Assembly (NCBI RefSeq): GCF_000812875.1
Contig: NZ_JSYK01000003.1
Coordinates: forward strand, 372,001-436,000
Direction: 5' to 3'
Length of the DNA: 64,000 nucleotides
DNA from: Kaistella solincola
GTDB lineage: Bacteria; Bacteroidota; Bacteroidia; Flavobacteriales; Weeksellaceae
The notes beneath the pieces are model-generated. The model saw only the letters and a list, made by a program, of their open reading frames with translations, made no database searches and had not been told where the DNA came from. Below are positions 8,764 through 16,915 of this stretch, piece by piece; the first letter of the stretch is position 1, and every line of letters begins with the position of its first letter. The position numbers and the translations under genes were made by a program.

Positions 8764-9096
8764 ATGAGCGAGCCCGTTATTTGCCCAAAATGCCAATCAG
8801 AATTTACTTACGAAGATGCCGGTAAAATGGTGTGTTCCCAATGTTTCCATGAATGGACGCCCGGAGAAACCGCAGAAGAAGACAAAATTTTAGATGCCAA
8901 CGGCAACGAACTGCAAAACGGCGACAGCGTAGTGGTGATCAAAGATCTTCCCGTAAAAGGTGCCCCGAAGCCGGTGAAATCAGGTACGAAAGTGAAAAAT
9001 ATCAGATTAAGACCAGATTCCGATCATAATATCGATTGTAAAATTGATGGTTTTGGCTCAATGGCGCTGAAATCAGAATTTGTGAGAAAGGCATAA
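8764..9096 (+). CDS. yjdM: YjdM/PhnA family zinc-ribbon protein
   Basis: 110 aa, the usual length. N-terminal zinc ribbon [21 protein letters not shown] (two CxxC knuckles), then the SH3-like PhnA domain with [15 protein letters not shown] and IKDLPVKG. Formerly named PhnA and wrongly linked to phosphonoacetate hydrolysis; the real role of this cytoplasmic protein is not established. Stand-alone gene with its own promoter 15 nt upstream. Confidence 0.93.
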   Translation: MSEPVICPKCQSEFTYEDAGKMVCSQCFHEWTPGETAEEDKILDANGNELQNGDSVVVIKDLPVKGAPKPVKSGTKVKNIRLRPDSDHNIDCKIDGFGSMALKSEFVRKA

Positions 9097-9243
9097 AAAA
9101 AGGAAAAATTTGGACAGGGTTCCGTTTCAAAGACTTAGTTGTACAAACAATTGCACTAATTTCGTCTCAAGGCAGAAAGAGAATTAACCAAAAATTTCCT
9201 TACGTTTTCGAATAACAAAGCTAAGAAGAATTTAAATAATAAC
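9097..9243. other. intergenic stretch with no recognised element
   Basis: About 150 nt of mixed composition between yjdM and the ABC ATPase terminator. Slightly less AT-rich than other gaps, but no frame, promoter box or stable hairpin that I could support. Confidence 0.4.
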
Positions 9244-9281
9244 GAAAAAAAAAGGCGTTTATTGCTCCTTTTTTTTGTTTT
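9244..9281. terminator. bidirectional terminator overlapping the ABC ATPase stop
   Basis: AAAAAAAGG ... CCTTTTTTTT stem with a loop containing the stop codon of the minus-strand ABC gene; T-runs on both sides, so it can serve both converging genes. Confidence 0.65.
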
Positions 9282-10227
9282 TACCGTTTGGTTCTTCGAA
9301 AGCTATTTTCACTAAACCATCGAGTTTCTCCCGCGAGTAAACCGTAAGTTTTTTATCTTTTAAAATTACTTTATTCCAGTAATGGCTGCCGGCGAAACGG
9401 CTTTCTAAAACTTCCGCTTCCTCACCGTTTTTCAAAAGCTGAATTTCCTGCGGATACCAGAAATTTTTTCCGAGCTTAAAGACTGTTTTTTCTTCATTTG
9501 AAAAAACATTCACTTCACCGAAAAGTTCCGCCACATATTGGTTGTACGGATTCGTGTATGTTTCGCGCGCATCATCATTCTGAATTAATCGGCCTTCTTT
9601 TAAAACAATGATCTGGTCCAGCCACGGAATAACTTCCTGAATTTCGTGCGTAGAAATAATCAATGAAATCTTTTTGTCTTTCACATAATTGAAGAGTTTT
9701 TCGCGCAGCTGAATTTTCCGTGAAAAATCCAGATTGCTAAACGGTTCGTCCAGCAAAAGAAGTTTCGGCATCACCGATAGGGCGCGCGCAATTGCCACGC
9801 GTTGCTGCTGACCGCCGCTCAGATATTTCGGTAAAATATCGCGGTATTCCATCAAACCGACAACATCCAGAAGTTCCTCGACGCGCTGTTTTTTTTCCTC
9901 AAGATTAATGTTTGAAAGAAATTTTCCTACATTTTCCGAAACGGTGGAATAGGGCATCAAATCGTAGTTTTGCGCCACAAGTTTCATATCCTGCTCGCCG
10001 GGCACCAGATTTTTTTTCGGTCCCGCAATGGGTTTTCCGTCGAAAATTATTTCGCCTTCTTCCCAGTCCAGCAGGCCGTAGATCAAATTCAGTAAAGTAG
10101 ACTTCCCGCAGCCGCTTTCACCCGCGAGCGCAATAATTTTTCCTTCTTCAACCCGCAAGTTGAAATTTTGGAATAATTTCTGATCCGCGTGGTGAGAGAA
10201 AAATAATCGCTTAATTTCTAATAGCAT
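9259..10227 (-). CDS. orphan ABC transporter ATP-binding protein with C-terminal extension
   Basis: 322 aa from the start MLLEIKRLFFSHH. Walker A GESGCGKST, Q-loop VAQNYDLMP, signature LSGGQQQRVAIARAL, Walker B LLLLDEP, H-loop ISTHE. It resembles the ATPases of spermidine/iron/sulfate importers (PotA/FbpC type). After residue ~235 a ~85-residue extension (VFKLGKNFWYPQEIQLL...) is probably a TOBE-like regulatory domain. No permease or binding protein is adjacent, so substrate and direction are unknown. A longer frame opens at TTG 10287, but that lies upstream of the TATTTTTG promoter box; the ATG at 10227 starts 4 nt after the box, implying a leaderless message. Confidence 0.88.
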   Translation of the reverse strand: MLLEIKRLFFSHHADQKLFQNFNLRVEEGKIIALAGESGCGKSTLLNLIYGLLDWEEGEIIFDGKPIAGPKKNLVPGEQDMKLVAQNYDLMPYSTVSENVGKFLSNINLEEKKQRVEELLDVVGLMEYRDILPKYLSGGQQQRVAIARALSVMPKLLLLDEPFSNLDFSRKIQLREKLFNYVKDKKISLIISTHEIQEVIPWLDQIIVLKEGRLIQNDDARETYTNPYNQYVAELFGEVNVFSNEEKTVFKLGKNFWYPQEIQLLKNGEEAEVLESRFAGSHYWNKVILKDKKLTVYSREKLDGLVKIAFEEPNGKNKKKEQ

Positions 10228-10231
10228 ATTG

Positions 10232-10239
10232 CAAAAATA
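10232..10239 (-). promoter_or_regulatory. -7 box of ABC ATPase gene (near-leaderless)
   Basis: TATTTTTG on the minus strand, followed by CAAT and then the ATG. The predicted transcription start falls at or within 1-2 nt of the start codon. Confidence 0.6.
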
Positions 10240-10270
10240 GCATATTTGAGCAAAATACGTTAAAATTTCA

Positions 10271-10278
10271 TAATTTTG
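10271..10278 (+). promoter_or_regulatory. -7 box of YceI lipoprotein gene
   Basis: TAATTTTG with a TTTG 22 nt upstream (10245-10248); the start codon is 30 nt downstream. The box is 31 bp from the divergent ABC ATPase box. Confidence 0.6.
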
Positions 10279-10308
10279 CGTCAACAAATTAAAAACACAA
10301 ACTTTACG

Positions 10309-10965
10309 ATGAAGACATTAAAATTAGCCGCACTTTCAGCATTTTTCGGCGCTTTTCTTTTAACCGCCTGTACTAAGGATAAACCGCTTACCAGCGAAAC
10401 TACGGAAGTCAGCACAAAAACCGACGGCATTGCGTACACCATCGACACATTAAACAGCCGCGTGGAGTGGAAAGGTTACAAGGTTTTGAAATCCGACCAG
10501 ACCAGCCATTTCGGAACCATAAAATTTGAAAGCGGACAGCTTACCGTACACGACGGCAAACTAGAAAGCGGAAGTTTTGTAGCTGATATGAATTCTTTGA
10601 CGTCGGTGGATTTAAAAGATGACGTTGAAAATCTGAACAAACTGAACGGTCATCTTAAAAGCGGCGACTTTTTCGAAACTGAAAAATTTCCAACCTCGTC
10701 TTATGAAATTACCAAAGTTACTGCGCAGGAACAGGGCGATTATAATACTTTGCTGGACGGAAATTTGACCCTTAAAGGCATTACCAAACCTGTTGCGTTT
10801 CAGGCAAATGTTTCGGCGAAAGAAGGTGTCGTAACGATTGCGACAGAGCCCAAAGATATTAAAAGAGAAGATTTTGGCGTGAAGTTTCAACTGCCGGTTG
10901 CCAATGGTTTAATTAAAGATGAGGTAAATCTTCAGATTTTAATTAAAGCCAACGAGAAAAAATAG
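10309..10965 (+). CDS. YceI family lipoprotein
   Basis: 218 aa. Lipoprotein signal MKTLKLAALSAFFGAFLLTAC with the lipobox cysteine at 21, then a YceI lipocalin-like beta-barrel (IDTLNSRVEWKGYKVLKSDQ..., HLKSGDFFETEKFPTSSYEI, LTLKGITKPVAF). YceI proteins bind polyisoprenoid or other lipids in the periplasm; the ligand here is unknown. Start at ATG 10309 because an earlier in-frame TTG lies inside the promoter box. Monocistronic, with a long-stem terminator 20 nt after the stop. Confidence 0.92.
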   Translation: MKTLKLAALSAFFGAFLLTACTKDKPLTSETTEVSTKTDGIAYTIDTLNSRVEWKGYKVLKSDQTSHFGTIKFESGQLTVHDGKLESGSFVADMNSLTSVDLKDDVENLNKLNGHLKSGDFFETEKFPTSSYEITKVTAQEQGDYNTLLDGNLTLKGITKPVAFQANVSAKEGVVTIATEPKDIKREDFGVKFQLPVANGLIKDEVNLQILIKANEKK

Positions 10966-10984
10966 TTCGTTTTACCTTAAAATA

Positions 10985-11020
10985 AAATCCGTTCCAAAAA
11001 TTTTTTGGAGCGGATTTTTT
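10985..11020 (+). terminator. intrinsic terminator of the YceI gene
   Basis: AAATCCGTTCCAAAAA paired with TTTTTTGGAGCGGATTT (one mismatch), followed by a T-run. Confidence 0.85.
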
Positions 11021-11055
11021 CTGGACTAAAAGCACAGATTTTTATAATTTACCGT

Positions 11056-11718
11056 TTACGATTTCGTAGCTGGCAGCGGGTTTGCTTTTTTCGCTTCCTC
11101 AAAAACCGAGAGGGGAATGTGGCAATATCCACTTGGATTTTTCACCAAATAATCCTGGTGATAATCTTCAGCTTTATAGAAGTTTTGTAGCGGAATAGTT
11201 TCCACAACCACAGGTTTATCGTAGTTCTTCGCCAGTTTAGCAACTTCTGTTTTTACAGTTTCTGCAGCTTCTTCATCAGTGGTATAAATTCCGGTTCTAT
11301 AGTTATCGCCGATATCATTTCCCTGTCTGTCAATCGTTGTTGGATCAATAGATTTAAAGAAAATATTGATTAAAAGCGGCAAGTTAACTTCATCAGCATC
11401 GTATTTTACTTTAACAGCTTCAGCAAAACCGGTGGTATGACTTACCACCTGCTCATAGGTTGGATTATCAATTTTTCCGTTCGCGTAACCAACTTCTGTT
11501 GCTACAACTCCTCTTATAAGCTGAAAAAGATGTTCGGTTCCCCAGAAACATCCGCCTGCAAAGTAAATCTCTTTAATGTTTTTCCCTTCCATATTTATCT
11601 CATTTTTTTTGTTGTTATTTTCTGCTGTCTGAACTTTGGCTTTAGAGCAAGAAAAATTGGTCGCCGCAAAAATGCCGACACCAAAAATAAAAGCCAGAAG
11701 TGTTGTAATATTTTTCAT
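11056..11718 (-). CDS. msrA: peptide-methionine (S)-S-oxide reductase, lipoprotein form
   Basis: 220 aa. Catalytic motif GCFWGTEHLF (Cys57), then VEVGYANG, YEQVVSHTTGFAEAV and FFKSIDPTTIDRQGND, all typical of MsrA. Repairs oxidised methionine using thioredoxin-type reductant. The N-terminus MKNITTLLAFIFGVGIFAA...C24 looks like a lipoprotein signal, so the enzyme probably acts at the envelope, protecting exported proteins. The ATG at 11718 is chosen; an upstream TTG frame would begin inside a GATATTTG promoter-like box (11758-11765). Confidence 0.93.
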   Translation of the reverse strand: MKNITTLLAFIFGVGIFAATNFSCSKAKVQTAENNNKKNEINMEGKNIKEIYFAGGCFWGTEHLFQLIRGVVATEVGYANGKIDNPTYEQVVSHTTGFAEAVKVKYDADEVNLPLLINIFFKSIDPTTIDRQGNDIGDNYRTGIYTTDEEAAETVKTEVAKLAKNYDKPVVVETIPLQNFYKAEDYHQDYLVKNPSGYCHIPLSVFEEAKKANPLPATKS

Positions 11719-11788
11719 TGTTTTGTTGTGTTTTTTCCTTCGTTTGTTTCCCTTGTGCAAATATCAGGCAGAATTCTTAATTATTAAA

Positions 11789-11852
11789 ACGGAATTTTCT
11801 ATGACCGTCATTTCACAATTTTCGCTTCACTTACATCTACGAAAAATTCCGT
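11789..11852. repeat. long-range inverted repeat with an inner palindrome
   Basis: ACGGAATTTTC (11789-11799) pairs with GAAAAATTCCGT (11841-11852), one bulge; between them is the near-palindrome ATGACCGTCAT (11801-11811). Lies between divergent msrA and alaS; may be an operator or part of an unannotated RNA. Confidence 0.35.
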
Positions 11853-11952
11853 GCTAAAGATTACTTTTTTTAGGTTTTTCTAAAAGCTGAAGCATTTCTA
11901 TAGTGCTTTAATTTTTCAAAAAACAATATTCCCGAATCACTTCAAAAATCCG

Positions 11953-11960
11953 TAAATTTG
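11953..11960 (+). promoter_or_regulatory. -7 box of alaS
   Basis: TAAATTTG, 25 nt before the alaS start codon. No clear -33 TTTG seen. Confidence 0.55.
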
Positions 11961-11985
11961 CGAACTTATCATTAAGCCAAACCTC

Positions 11986-14643
11986 ATGACTTCACAAGAA
12001 ATAAGACGCAAATTTTTAGAATTTTTTAACGAAAAAGGCCATTTAATTGTTCCTTCCGCGCCAATCGTACTGAAAGACGACCCCACTTTGATGTTTTCAA
12101 ACTCCGGTATGACGCAATTTAAGGACTATTTTTTAGGATACAAAACGCCAAAAGCACCGAGAATTGCAGATACGCAAAAATGCTTACGCGTTTCCGGTAA
12201 ACACAACGATCTCGATGATGTTGGCCGCGACACTTATCACCACACGATGTTTGAAATGTTGGGCAACTGGTCTTTTGGTGATTATTTTAAAAAAGAAGCC
12301 ATTGATTTTGCGTGGGAATTATTGACACAGGTTTATAAGATTCCGAAGGAAAATTTATATGTAACGATTTTTGAAGGCGACACTTCAGAAAATTTAGATC
12401 GTGATAATGATGCTTACAATTTCTGGAAAGCACACATTTCCGAAGATCGAATTATCAACGGTAATAAAAAAGATAATTTCTGGGAAATGGGTGAAAGCGG
12501 ACCGTGTGGGCCGTGTTCCGAAATTCATGTTGATATTAGAACTGAAGAGGAAAAAGCAAAAATTTCCGGTTTGGAGCTCGTAAATAATGACCATCCGCAA
12601 GTGGTGGAAGTCTGGAATCTGGTTTTCATGGAATATAACCGAAAAGCCGACGGAAGTCTGGAAAAATTACCGGCGCGCCACGTAGACACCGGAATGGGTT
12701 TCGAAAGATTGTGTATGGCTTTGCAGGGAAAAACTTCGAACTATGACACCGATGTTTTCACGCCATTAATTAAAAAAGTGGAGGAAATATCCGGTAAAAA
12801 ATACACCGGAATTTTAGACGACGAAAAAGATATTGCGATCCGCGTTTTGGTTGATCATATCCGTGCAGTTTCCTTTGCGATTGCCGACGGTCAGCTGCCT
12901 TCAAATGGCGGTGCAGGTTATGTAATCCGCAGGATTTTGCGTCGTGCGATTTCATATTCTTATCGGTTTTTAGGCATTAAAGAGCCATTTTTATTTGAAT
13001 TGGTCTCGGTTTTACGCGCTGAAATGGGAGATTTTTTCCCGGAATTGGTGAAACAGGAAAAACTGGTGACTGAAGTGATTAAAGAAGAAGAAACTTCATT
13101 TTTGAAAACCATCGAACATGGTTTGAAAAGAATTGATTTAATCATCACCGAAACTTTGTCTAAAAACGAAAAAACCTTGCCCGGCGCAGCAGTTTTCGAA
13201 CTGTACGATACGTATGGTTTTCCGGCGGATTTATCCCGAATTATTGCGGAAGAAAAGCAGTTGACCGTGGATGAAAAAGGTTTCGATGAGGAAATGGAAA
13301 AGCAAAAGCAACGTTCCAAAAAATCATCGGCGCAGAAAGTTTACGACTGGGTTGTGCTTGAAGAAAAAGCTGAAACTTTTGTTGGTTACGACCAAATAGA
13401 AACTGAAACATACATTACACGTTACCGGAAAGTTGAAAATAAGGACGGCGAATTTTACCAGATTGTGCTGTCAAAATCGCCTTTTTATCCGGAAGGTGGC
13501 GGACAGATCGGCGATAAAGGAATTCTGATTCCGAGCTATACCGAAGGTTTTGATATTTCAAATCCGAGTGTTTTTGATATTAAAGACTGCACGGAAATCA
13601 TCGAAGTTTTAGAAACGAAAAAGGAAAATAACCTCATCATTTCTTTAATTAAAAATTTGCCGAAAGATGCCGGCGCGGTATTTTACGCCAAGGTAAATGA
13701 GTCGGAACGACGAAATTCTCAGGCAAATCACTCGGTAACGCATCTTTTGCACGAAGCGCTGCGCGAAGTTCTCGGAACGCATGTAGAGCAGAAAGGCTCG
13801 TACGTAAGTCCGGAATATCTGCGTTTTGATTTCTCGCATTTTTCTAAAATTTCCGAAGAAGATTTGAAATTGGTGGAAGATAAAGTAAACCAGAAAATTA
13901 AACAAAATATCGCTTTACAGGAATTCCGCGAAATTCCGATGACGGAAGCTATTGACAAAGGTGCAATGGCGCTTTTTGGTGAAAAGTACGGCGACAAAGT
14001 GCGTATGATTCAGTTCGGTTCTTCAAAAGAATTATGTGGTGGGACACACGTAAAATCTACGGGTGAAATCGGTCATTTTAAAATTCAGAATGAAAGCTCT
14101 ACCGCCGCGGGAATCAGAAGAATTGAAGCGATTTCGGGTGATAAATCCGCAGAATATTTTAGTGGTTTAGAAAATGAAATCAAGGAAATTTCCGGTTTAT
14201 TGAAATCAAAAGATTTAGCAAAATCTGTTCAGAAACTTATTGAGGAAAATTCAGCTTTAAAAGCGGAGCTTGAAACATTTAAAAAAGAAAGAGCCAAAGG
14301 CGAAACCGCAAACTGGAAAAACGATTTTGTAGAAAAAGGCGATAAAAAACTGTTGGTGAAAAAAGTTTCTTTAGACGCGGCGAGCGTAAAAAATATCGTT
14401 TTCCAACTTAAAAAAGATACACCAAATTCTGTAATCGTCATCATTTCAGATGCAGACCAAAAACCGCTGATTACCGTTGGTGTTTCCGCGGATTTGGAAG
14501 CGAAGTATCATGCGGGAAATGTCGTGAAGGATCTGGCGAAAGAAATACAAGGTGGCGGCGGTGGAAATCCGGGTTTCGCAACTGCCGGCGGAAAAAATCT
14601 TGAAGGCATTGAAAACGCCTACCAGAAAGCACTGCAATTATAA
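11986..14643 (+). CDS. alaS: alanyl-tRNA synthetase
   Basis: 885 aa, full length. Class II catalytic core at the N-terminus (RRKFLEFFNEKGH, SNSGMTQFKDYFLG, FEMLGNWSFGDYFK, DTGMGFERL), the editing domain with zinc ligands NHSVTHLLH and CGGTHVKSTGEIG, then the C-terminal coiled coil and the glycine-rich end GGGGGNPGFATAGG. Charges tRNA-Ala with alanine and deacylates mischarged Ser/Gly-tRNA-Ala in the cytoplasm. Monocistronic with its own promoter and terminator. Confidence 0.98.
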   Translation: MTSQEIRRKFLEFFNEKGHLIVPSAPIVLKDDPTLMFSNSGMTQFKDYFLGYKTPKAPRIADTQKCLRVSGKHNDLDDVGRDTYHHTMFEMLGNWSFGDYFKKEAIDFAWELLTQVYKIPKENLYVTIFEGDTSENLDRDNDAYNFWKAHISEDRIINGNKKDNFWEMGESGPCGPCSEIHVDIRTEEEKAKISGLELVNNDHPQVVEVWNLVFMEYNRKADGSLEKLPARHVDTGMGFERLCMALQGKTSNYDTDVFTPLIKKVEEISGKKYTGILDDEKDIAIRVLVDHIRAVSFAIADGQLPSNGGAGYVIRRILRRAISYSYRFLGIKEPFLFELVSVLRAEMGDFFPELVKQEKLVTEVIKEEETSFLKTIEHGLKRIDLIITETLSKNEKTLPGAAVFELYDTYGFPADLSRIIAEEKQLTVDEKGFDEEMEKQKQRSKKSSAQKVYDWVVLEEKAETFVGYDQIETETYITRYRKVENKDGEFYQIVLSKSPFYPEGGGQIGDKGILIPSYTEGFDISNPSVFDIKDCTEIIEVLETKKENNLIISLIKNLPKDAGAVFYAKVNESERRNSQANHSVTHLLHEALREVLGTHVEQKGSYVSPEYLRFDFSHFSKISEEDLKLVEDKVNQKIKQNIALQEFREIPMTEAIDKGAMALFGEKYGDKVRMIQFGSSKELCGGTHVKSTGEIGHFKIQNESSTAAGIRRIEAISGDKSAEYFSGLENEIKEISGLLKSKDLAKSVQKLIEENSALKAELETFKKERAKGETANWKNDFVEKGDKKLLVKKVSLDAASVKNIVFQLKKDTPNSVIVIISDADQKPLITVGVSADLEAKYHAGNVVKDLAKEIQGGGGGNPGFATAGGKNLEGIENAYQKALQL

Positions 14644-14646
14644 AAA

Positions 14647-14674
14647 AAATTAGCCTTTTAAACGGCAAATTTTT
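14647..14674 (+). repeat. short GCC/GGC hairpin repeat (family B)
   Basis: AAATTAGCC-TTTTAAAC-GGCAAATTTTT, 3 nt after the alaS stop. Near-identical to the copy at 59636-59660. The arms pair AAATTaGCC with GGCAAATTT. Confidence 0.6.
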
Positions 14675-14691
14675 CTGATTTATAAAAAACA

Positions 14692-14717
14692 AAAATCCCG
14701 AATAATCGGGATTTTTT
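14692..14717 (+). terminator. intrinsic terminator of alaS
   Basis: AAAATCCCGA/TCGGGATTTT stem with an AATA loop and a T-run. Confidence 0.9.
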
Positions 14718-14723
14718 GTTTTT

Positions 14724-14794
14724 TCATCTGTGTTTTTTAAGTCATCTTTTTTCGATCATTTGCGTCTTTTGATCATCTGTGTTTTTGACTCATC
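14724..14794. repeat. short degenerate direct repeats with TCATC core
   Basis: Five TCATC/TCATT cores at 14724, 14742, 14756, 14773 and 14790 (spacing 18, 14, 17, 17). Two of them extend to TCATCTGTGTTTTT and two to TCATCTTTT. On the minus strand this is a run of AAAACACAGATGA-like units just after the stop of the small membrane protein. Confidence 0.5.
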
Positions 14795-14815
14795 TTTTAT
14801 AGAGCGTGTGTTTTT

Positions 14816-15052
14816 TTACTTATTGCTGTTTCCCCGTGCAACCAGCGCGATGATAACGATTAAAACAAGAGCACCAATTACCCAAACTAACGGATTGCTC
14901 ATCCAGTCCCCACCAGCCATTCCACCATCGGTATTCACATCTACCTTTAGGTCAGGTGCGGTTTCCTGAGCTTTAACTAAAATTACAGCAAAGTTTGCCA
15001 TTATTGCTAATGCAAGCATCTGAATCTTGGTGAATAAATTGGAACGTGTCAT
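14816..15052 (-). CDS. small membrane protein, unknown function
   Basis: 78 aa, not recognised beyond its topology. Two hydrophobic stretches: residues ~8-28 (MLALAIMANFAVILVKA, signal-like, ending AQ) and ~56-72 (VWVIGALVLIVIIALV), with an acidic Gly/Asp linker between (DVNTDGGMAGGDW). If the first is cleaved, the mature protein is a ~50-residue single-pass peptide. It has its own TAATTTTG promoter box 50 nt upstream and is not coupled to its neighbours. Supported as a gene by the promoter and sensible codon use. Confidence 0.7.
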   Translation of the reverse strand: MTRSNLFTKIQMLALAIMANFAVILVKAQETAPDLKVDVNTDGGMAGGDWMSNPLVWVIGALVLIVIIALVARGNSNK

Positions 15053-15101
15053 CTGTTTTATGTTTTTAATGTTGTTACAACCTCATATTCTAAAATCGTA
15101 C

Positions 15102-15109
15102 CAAAATTA
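15102..15109 (-). promoter_or_regulatory. -7 box of the small membrane protein gene
   Basis: TAATTTTG on the minus strand, leader about 45 nt. Confidence 0.5.
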
Positions 15110-15139
15110 ACAGTTACACATTTTTTTCTTAAAATAATC

Positions 15140-15637
15140 TTAATTAATAAAGCATTCCATCAGGTAATCGTCCATCACAAAACCGTTTCCAATATCGAAA
15201 ACGCCTTCCTCATAGATTTTAAATCCTTGTGATTCGTAGATTTCTATAGCAGGATTGCTTTTGTTTACATTTAAAATGATGCGCGTATCACCATTTTGCT
15301 GAACCTGCAATTTTAAAAACTGAAGTGCTTTTTTTCCCAAACCTTTTCCTTTAAACTCTTCAAGCAAATAAATTCGGTGCAGTTTGGTCGTTTTTTCTTC
15401 AAATTGATATTCAAAACCGATGAAGCCGGCGTTTTCGTTTCCGTCTGAAATCAGGAAATAAACGTAATTTGGATTTTGAAGCTGTCGCGAAATTTCTTCT
15501 TCAGAATACATTTCCTGCAACATATAAAAAATTTGCTCTTTGGACAGGATATTTTTGTACGCGGAATTCCATGATTTTTCCGCCAATTCCCGGATAAGCG
15601 GAATATCTTCAGCAGTTGCATTTTTAAATGTGCACAT
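15140..15637 (-). CDS. GNAT family N-acetyltransferase
   Basis: 165 aa with a single GNAT fold: N-terminal ATAEDIPLIRELAEKSW, central strand HRIYLLEEFKGKGLGKKALQFL, whose KGKGLGK matches the acetyl-CoA pyrophosphate loop (R/QxxGxG/A), and the C-terminal NPAIEIYESQGFKIYEE. Transfers acetyl from acetyl-CoA to an unknown amine. Its start is 12 nt after the stop of the metallophosphoesterase, so the two are likely one transcript. Confidence 0.88.
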   Translation of the reverse strand: MCTFKNATAEDIPLIRELAEKSWNSAYKNILSKEQIFYMLQEMYSEEEISRQLQNPNYVYFLISDGNENAGFIGFEYQFEEKTTKLHRIYLLEEFKGKGLGKKALQFLKLQVQQNGDTRIILNVNKSNPAIEIYESQGFKIYEEGVFDIGNGFVMDDYLMECFIN

Positions 15638-15649
15638 TTTAAACTGATT

Positions 15650-16864
15650 TTAGGAAAGTTCGATAAGCGTAATCTCCGGTTCAATCCCGACACGGCCCGG
15701 ATAACCGATGACACCAAAACCGCGGTTCACGTAAAGGGATTTGCCGTTGCTTTCATACAGATCCGCCCATTTTTTATAGCGGTATTGCACCGGCGACCAA
15801 CGCACATTTTTCAGGTCGATGCCGAACTGCATTCCATGCGTGTGCCCGGAAAGTGTTAACTGAACATTCGACGGATGGTTTTTCACCACTGCATCAAAAT
15901 GCGTAGGATCGTGGCTCATTAAAATTTTTGCCGCTTCTAAGGGGATATTTTTCGAAGCTTTATCCAAATCACCGTATTGCGGAAATGGTTTTTCGCCCCA
16001 ATTTTCTACCCCTAAAATGAACAGTTTTTCTCCGTTTCTATCAATGATGCGGTGTTCATTTCGCAACATTTCAAAACCTGCTTTTTTCTGTAAAGCAATT
16101 AATTTCGGAACATTTTGGGCTTTTTCCTGCGCGGAATTCCAGTCACCGTAATCGCCATAATCGTGATTTCCGAGAATTGAAAATTTTCCGTCTTTAGCCT
16201 GAATACTGGAAAATAACGGCACAAAAGGCTCAAATTCCGTAGAATAATTATTCACCATGTCTCCGGTGAAAAGCACCAGATCGGCTTTTTGCTCATTAAT
16301 TAAATCAAAAGCATGCTTTAGTTTTTCCGGATGAAAAAAACTTCCAGCATGCACATCGGAAATCTGCACAATTCGATAACCTTTAAAGCTTTGCGGTAAA
16401 CCTTTGATTTTAATTTTTACTTTCCTCACGGTGTGGCGGTATTTTCCGAAAATAATTCCGTCAAGAAATAGTAACGATAAAACCGCGGCGCTGCCCAGTC
16501 CGAGCACGCTGATGAAAGTCCGACGTTCGGGAAGAAAAGTATCACCGGAAATAAATTTTTGTGAAAAGAAGAAAAATCCCCGCACCAAATCTTCCAAAAA
16601 CAGAAAAAAAACAACGAATAATTTCGGCAGGAAAAATACCAAAAATACCGATGCCACCAACTGTACGCGGTGATGATCACGGTCTGTTCTCTTAAAATTG
16701 AGCACTTCGTAAATGAAAAACAAATAGACCGCGATGGTCACCACCCAATAACCCACGCGAATCCACTGGTTGTTGGTAATGGTTTTAAATGCCTGGTAAA
16801 CGTAAAATTCCAGCGCAAATAAAATTCCGGTAAAAATTAATATATTTTTCTGCATTTTTTTCAA
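15650..16864 (-). CDS. membrane-anchored metallophosphoesterase
   Basis: 404 aa. The first ~150 residues hold about four membrane helices; the rest is a calcineurin-like phosphoesterase domain with all metal motifs visible: QISDVHAGSF (DxH), FTGDMVNN (GDxxxN), ILGNHDYGDYGD (GNHD), LMSHDP and LSGHTHGMQFG (GHTHG). This resembles the YkuE/YaeI-type group, some of which act on lipids such as UDP-diacylglucosamine; the substrate is not known here. Followed directly by the GNAT gene. Confidence 0.9.
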   Translation of the reverse strand: MKKMQKNILIFTGILFALEFYVYQAFKTITNNQWIRVGYWVVTIAVYLFFIYEVLNFKRTDRDHHRVQLVASVFLVFFLPKLFVVFFLFLEDLVRGFFFFSQKFISGDTFLPERRTFISVLGLGSAAVLSLLFLDGIIFGKYRHTVRKVKIKIKGLPQSFKGYRIVQISDVHAGSFFHPEKLKHAFDLINEQKADLVLFTGDMVNNYSTEFEPFVPLFSSIQAKDGKFSILGNHDYGDYGDWNSAQEKAQNVPKLIALQKKAGFEMLRNEHRIIDRNGEKLFILGVENWGEKPFPQYGDLDKASKNIPLEAAKILMSHDPTHFDAVVKNHPSNVQLTLSGHTHGMQFGIDLKNVRWSPVQYRYKKWADLYESNGKSLYVNRGFGVIGYPGRVGIEPEITLIELS

Positions 16865-16894
16865 GAAAAAAGCACAAAATCTATTTTGTGCTTT
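16864..16894 (-). terminator. intrinsic terminator of the KAS III-like gene
   Basis: Perfect 11-bp stem AAAGCACAAAA/TTTTGTGCTTT (16869-16879 with 16884-16894), TCTA loop, T-run on the minus strand. It separates this gene from the phosphoesterase. Confidence 0.88.
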
Positions 16895-16915
16895 CTGTAT
16901 TTTTTAGTTATAATT

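Noticed and set aside
11005-11190. Short plus-strand frame after the YceI gene
   Set aside because: Starts in the terminator stem and lies antisense to the end of msrA.
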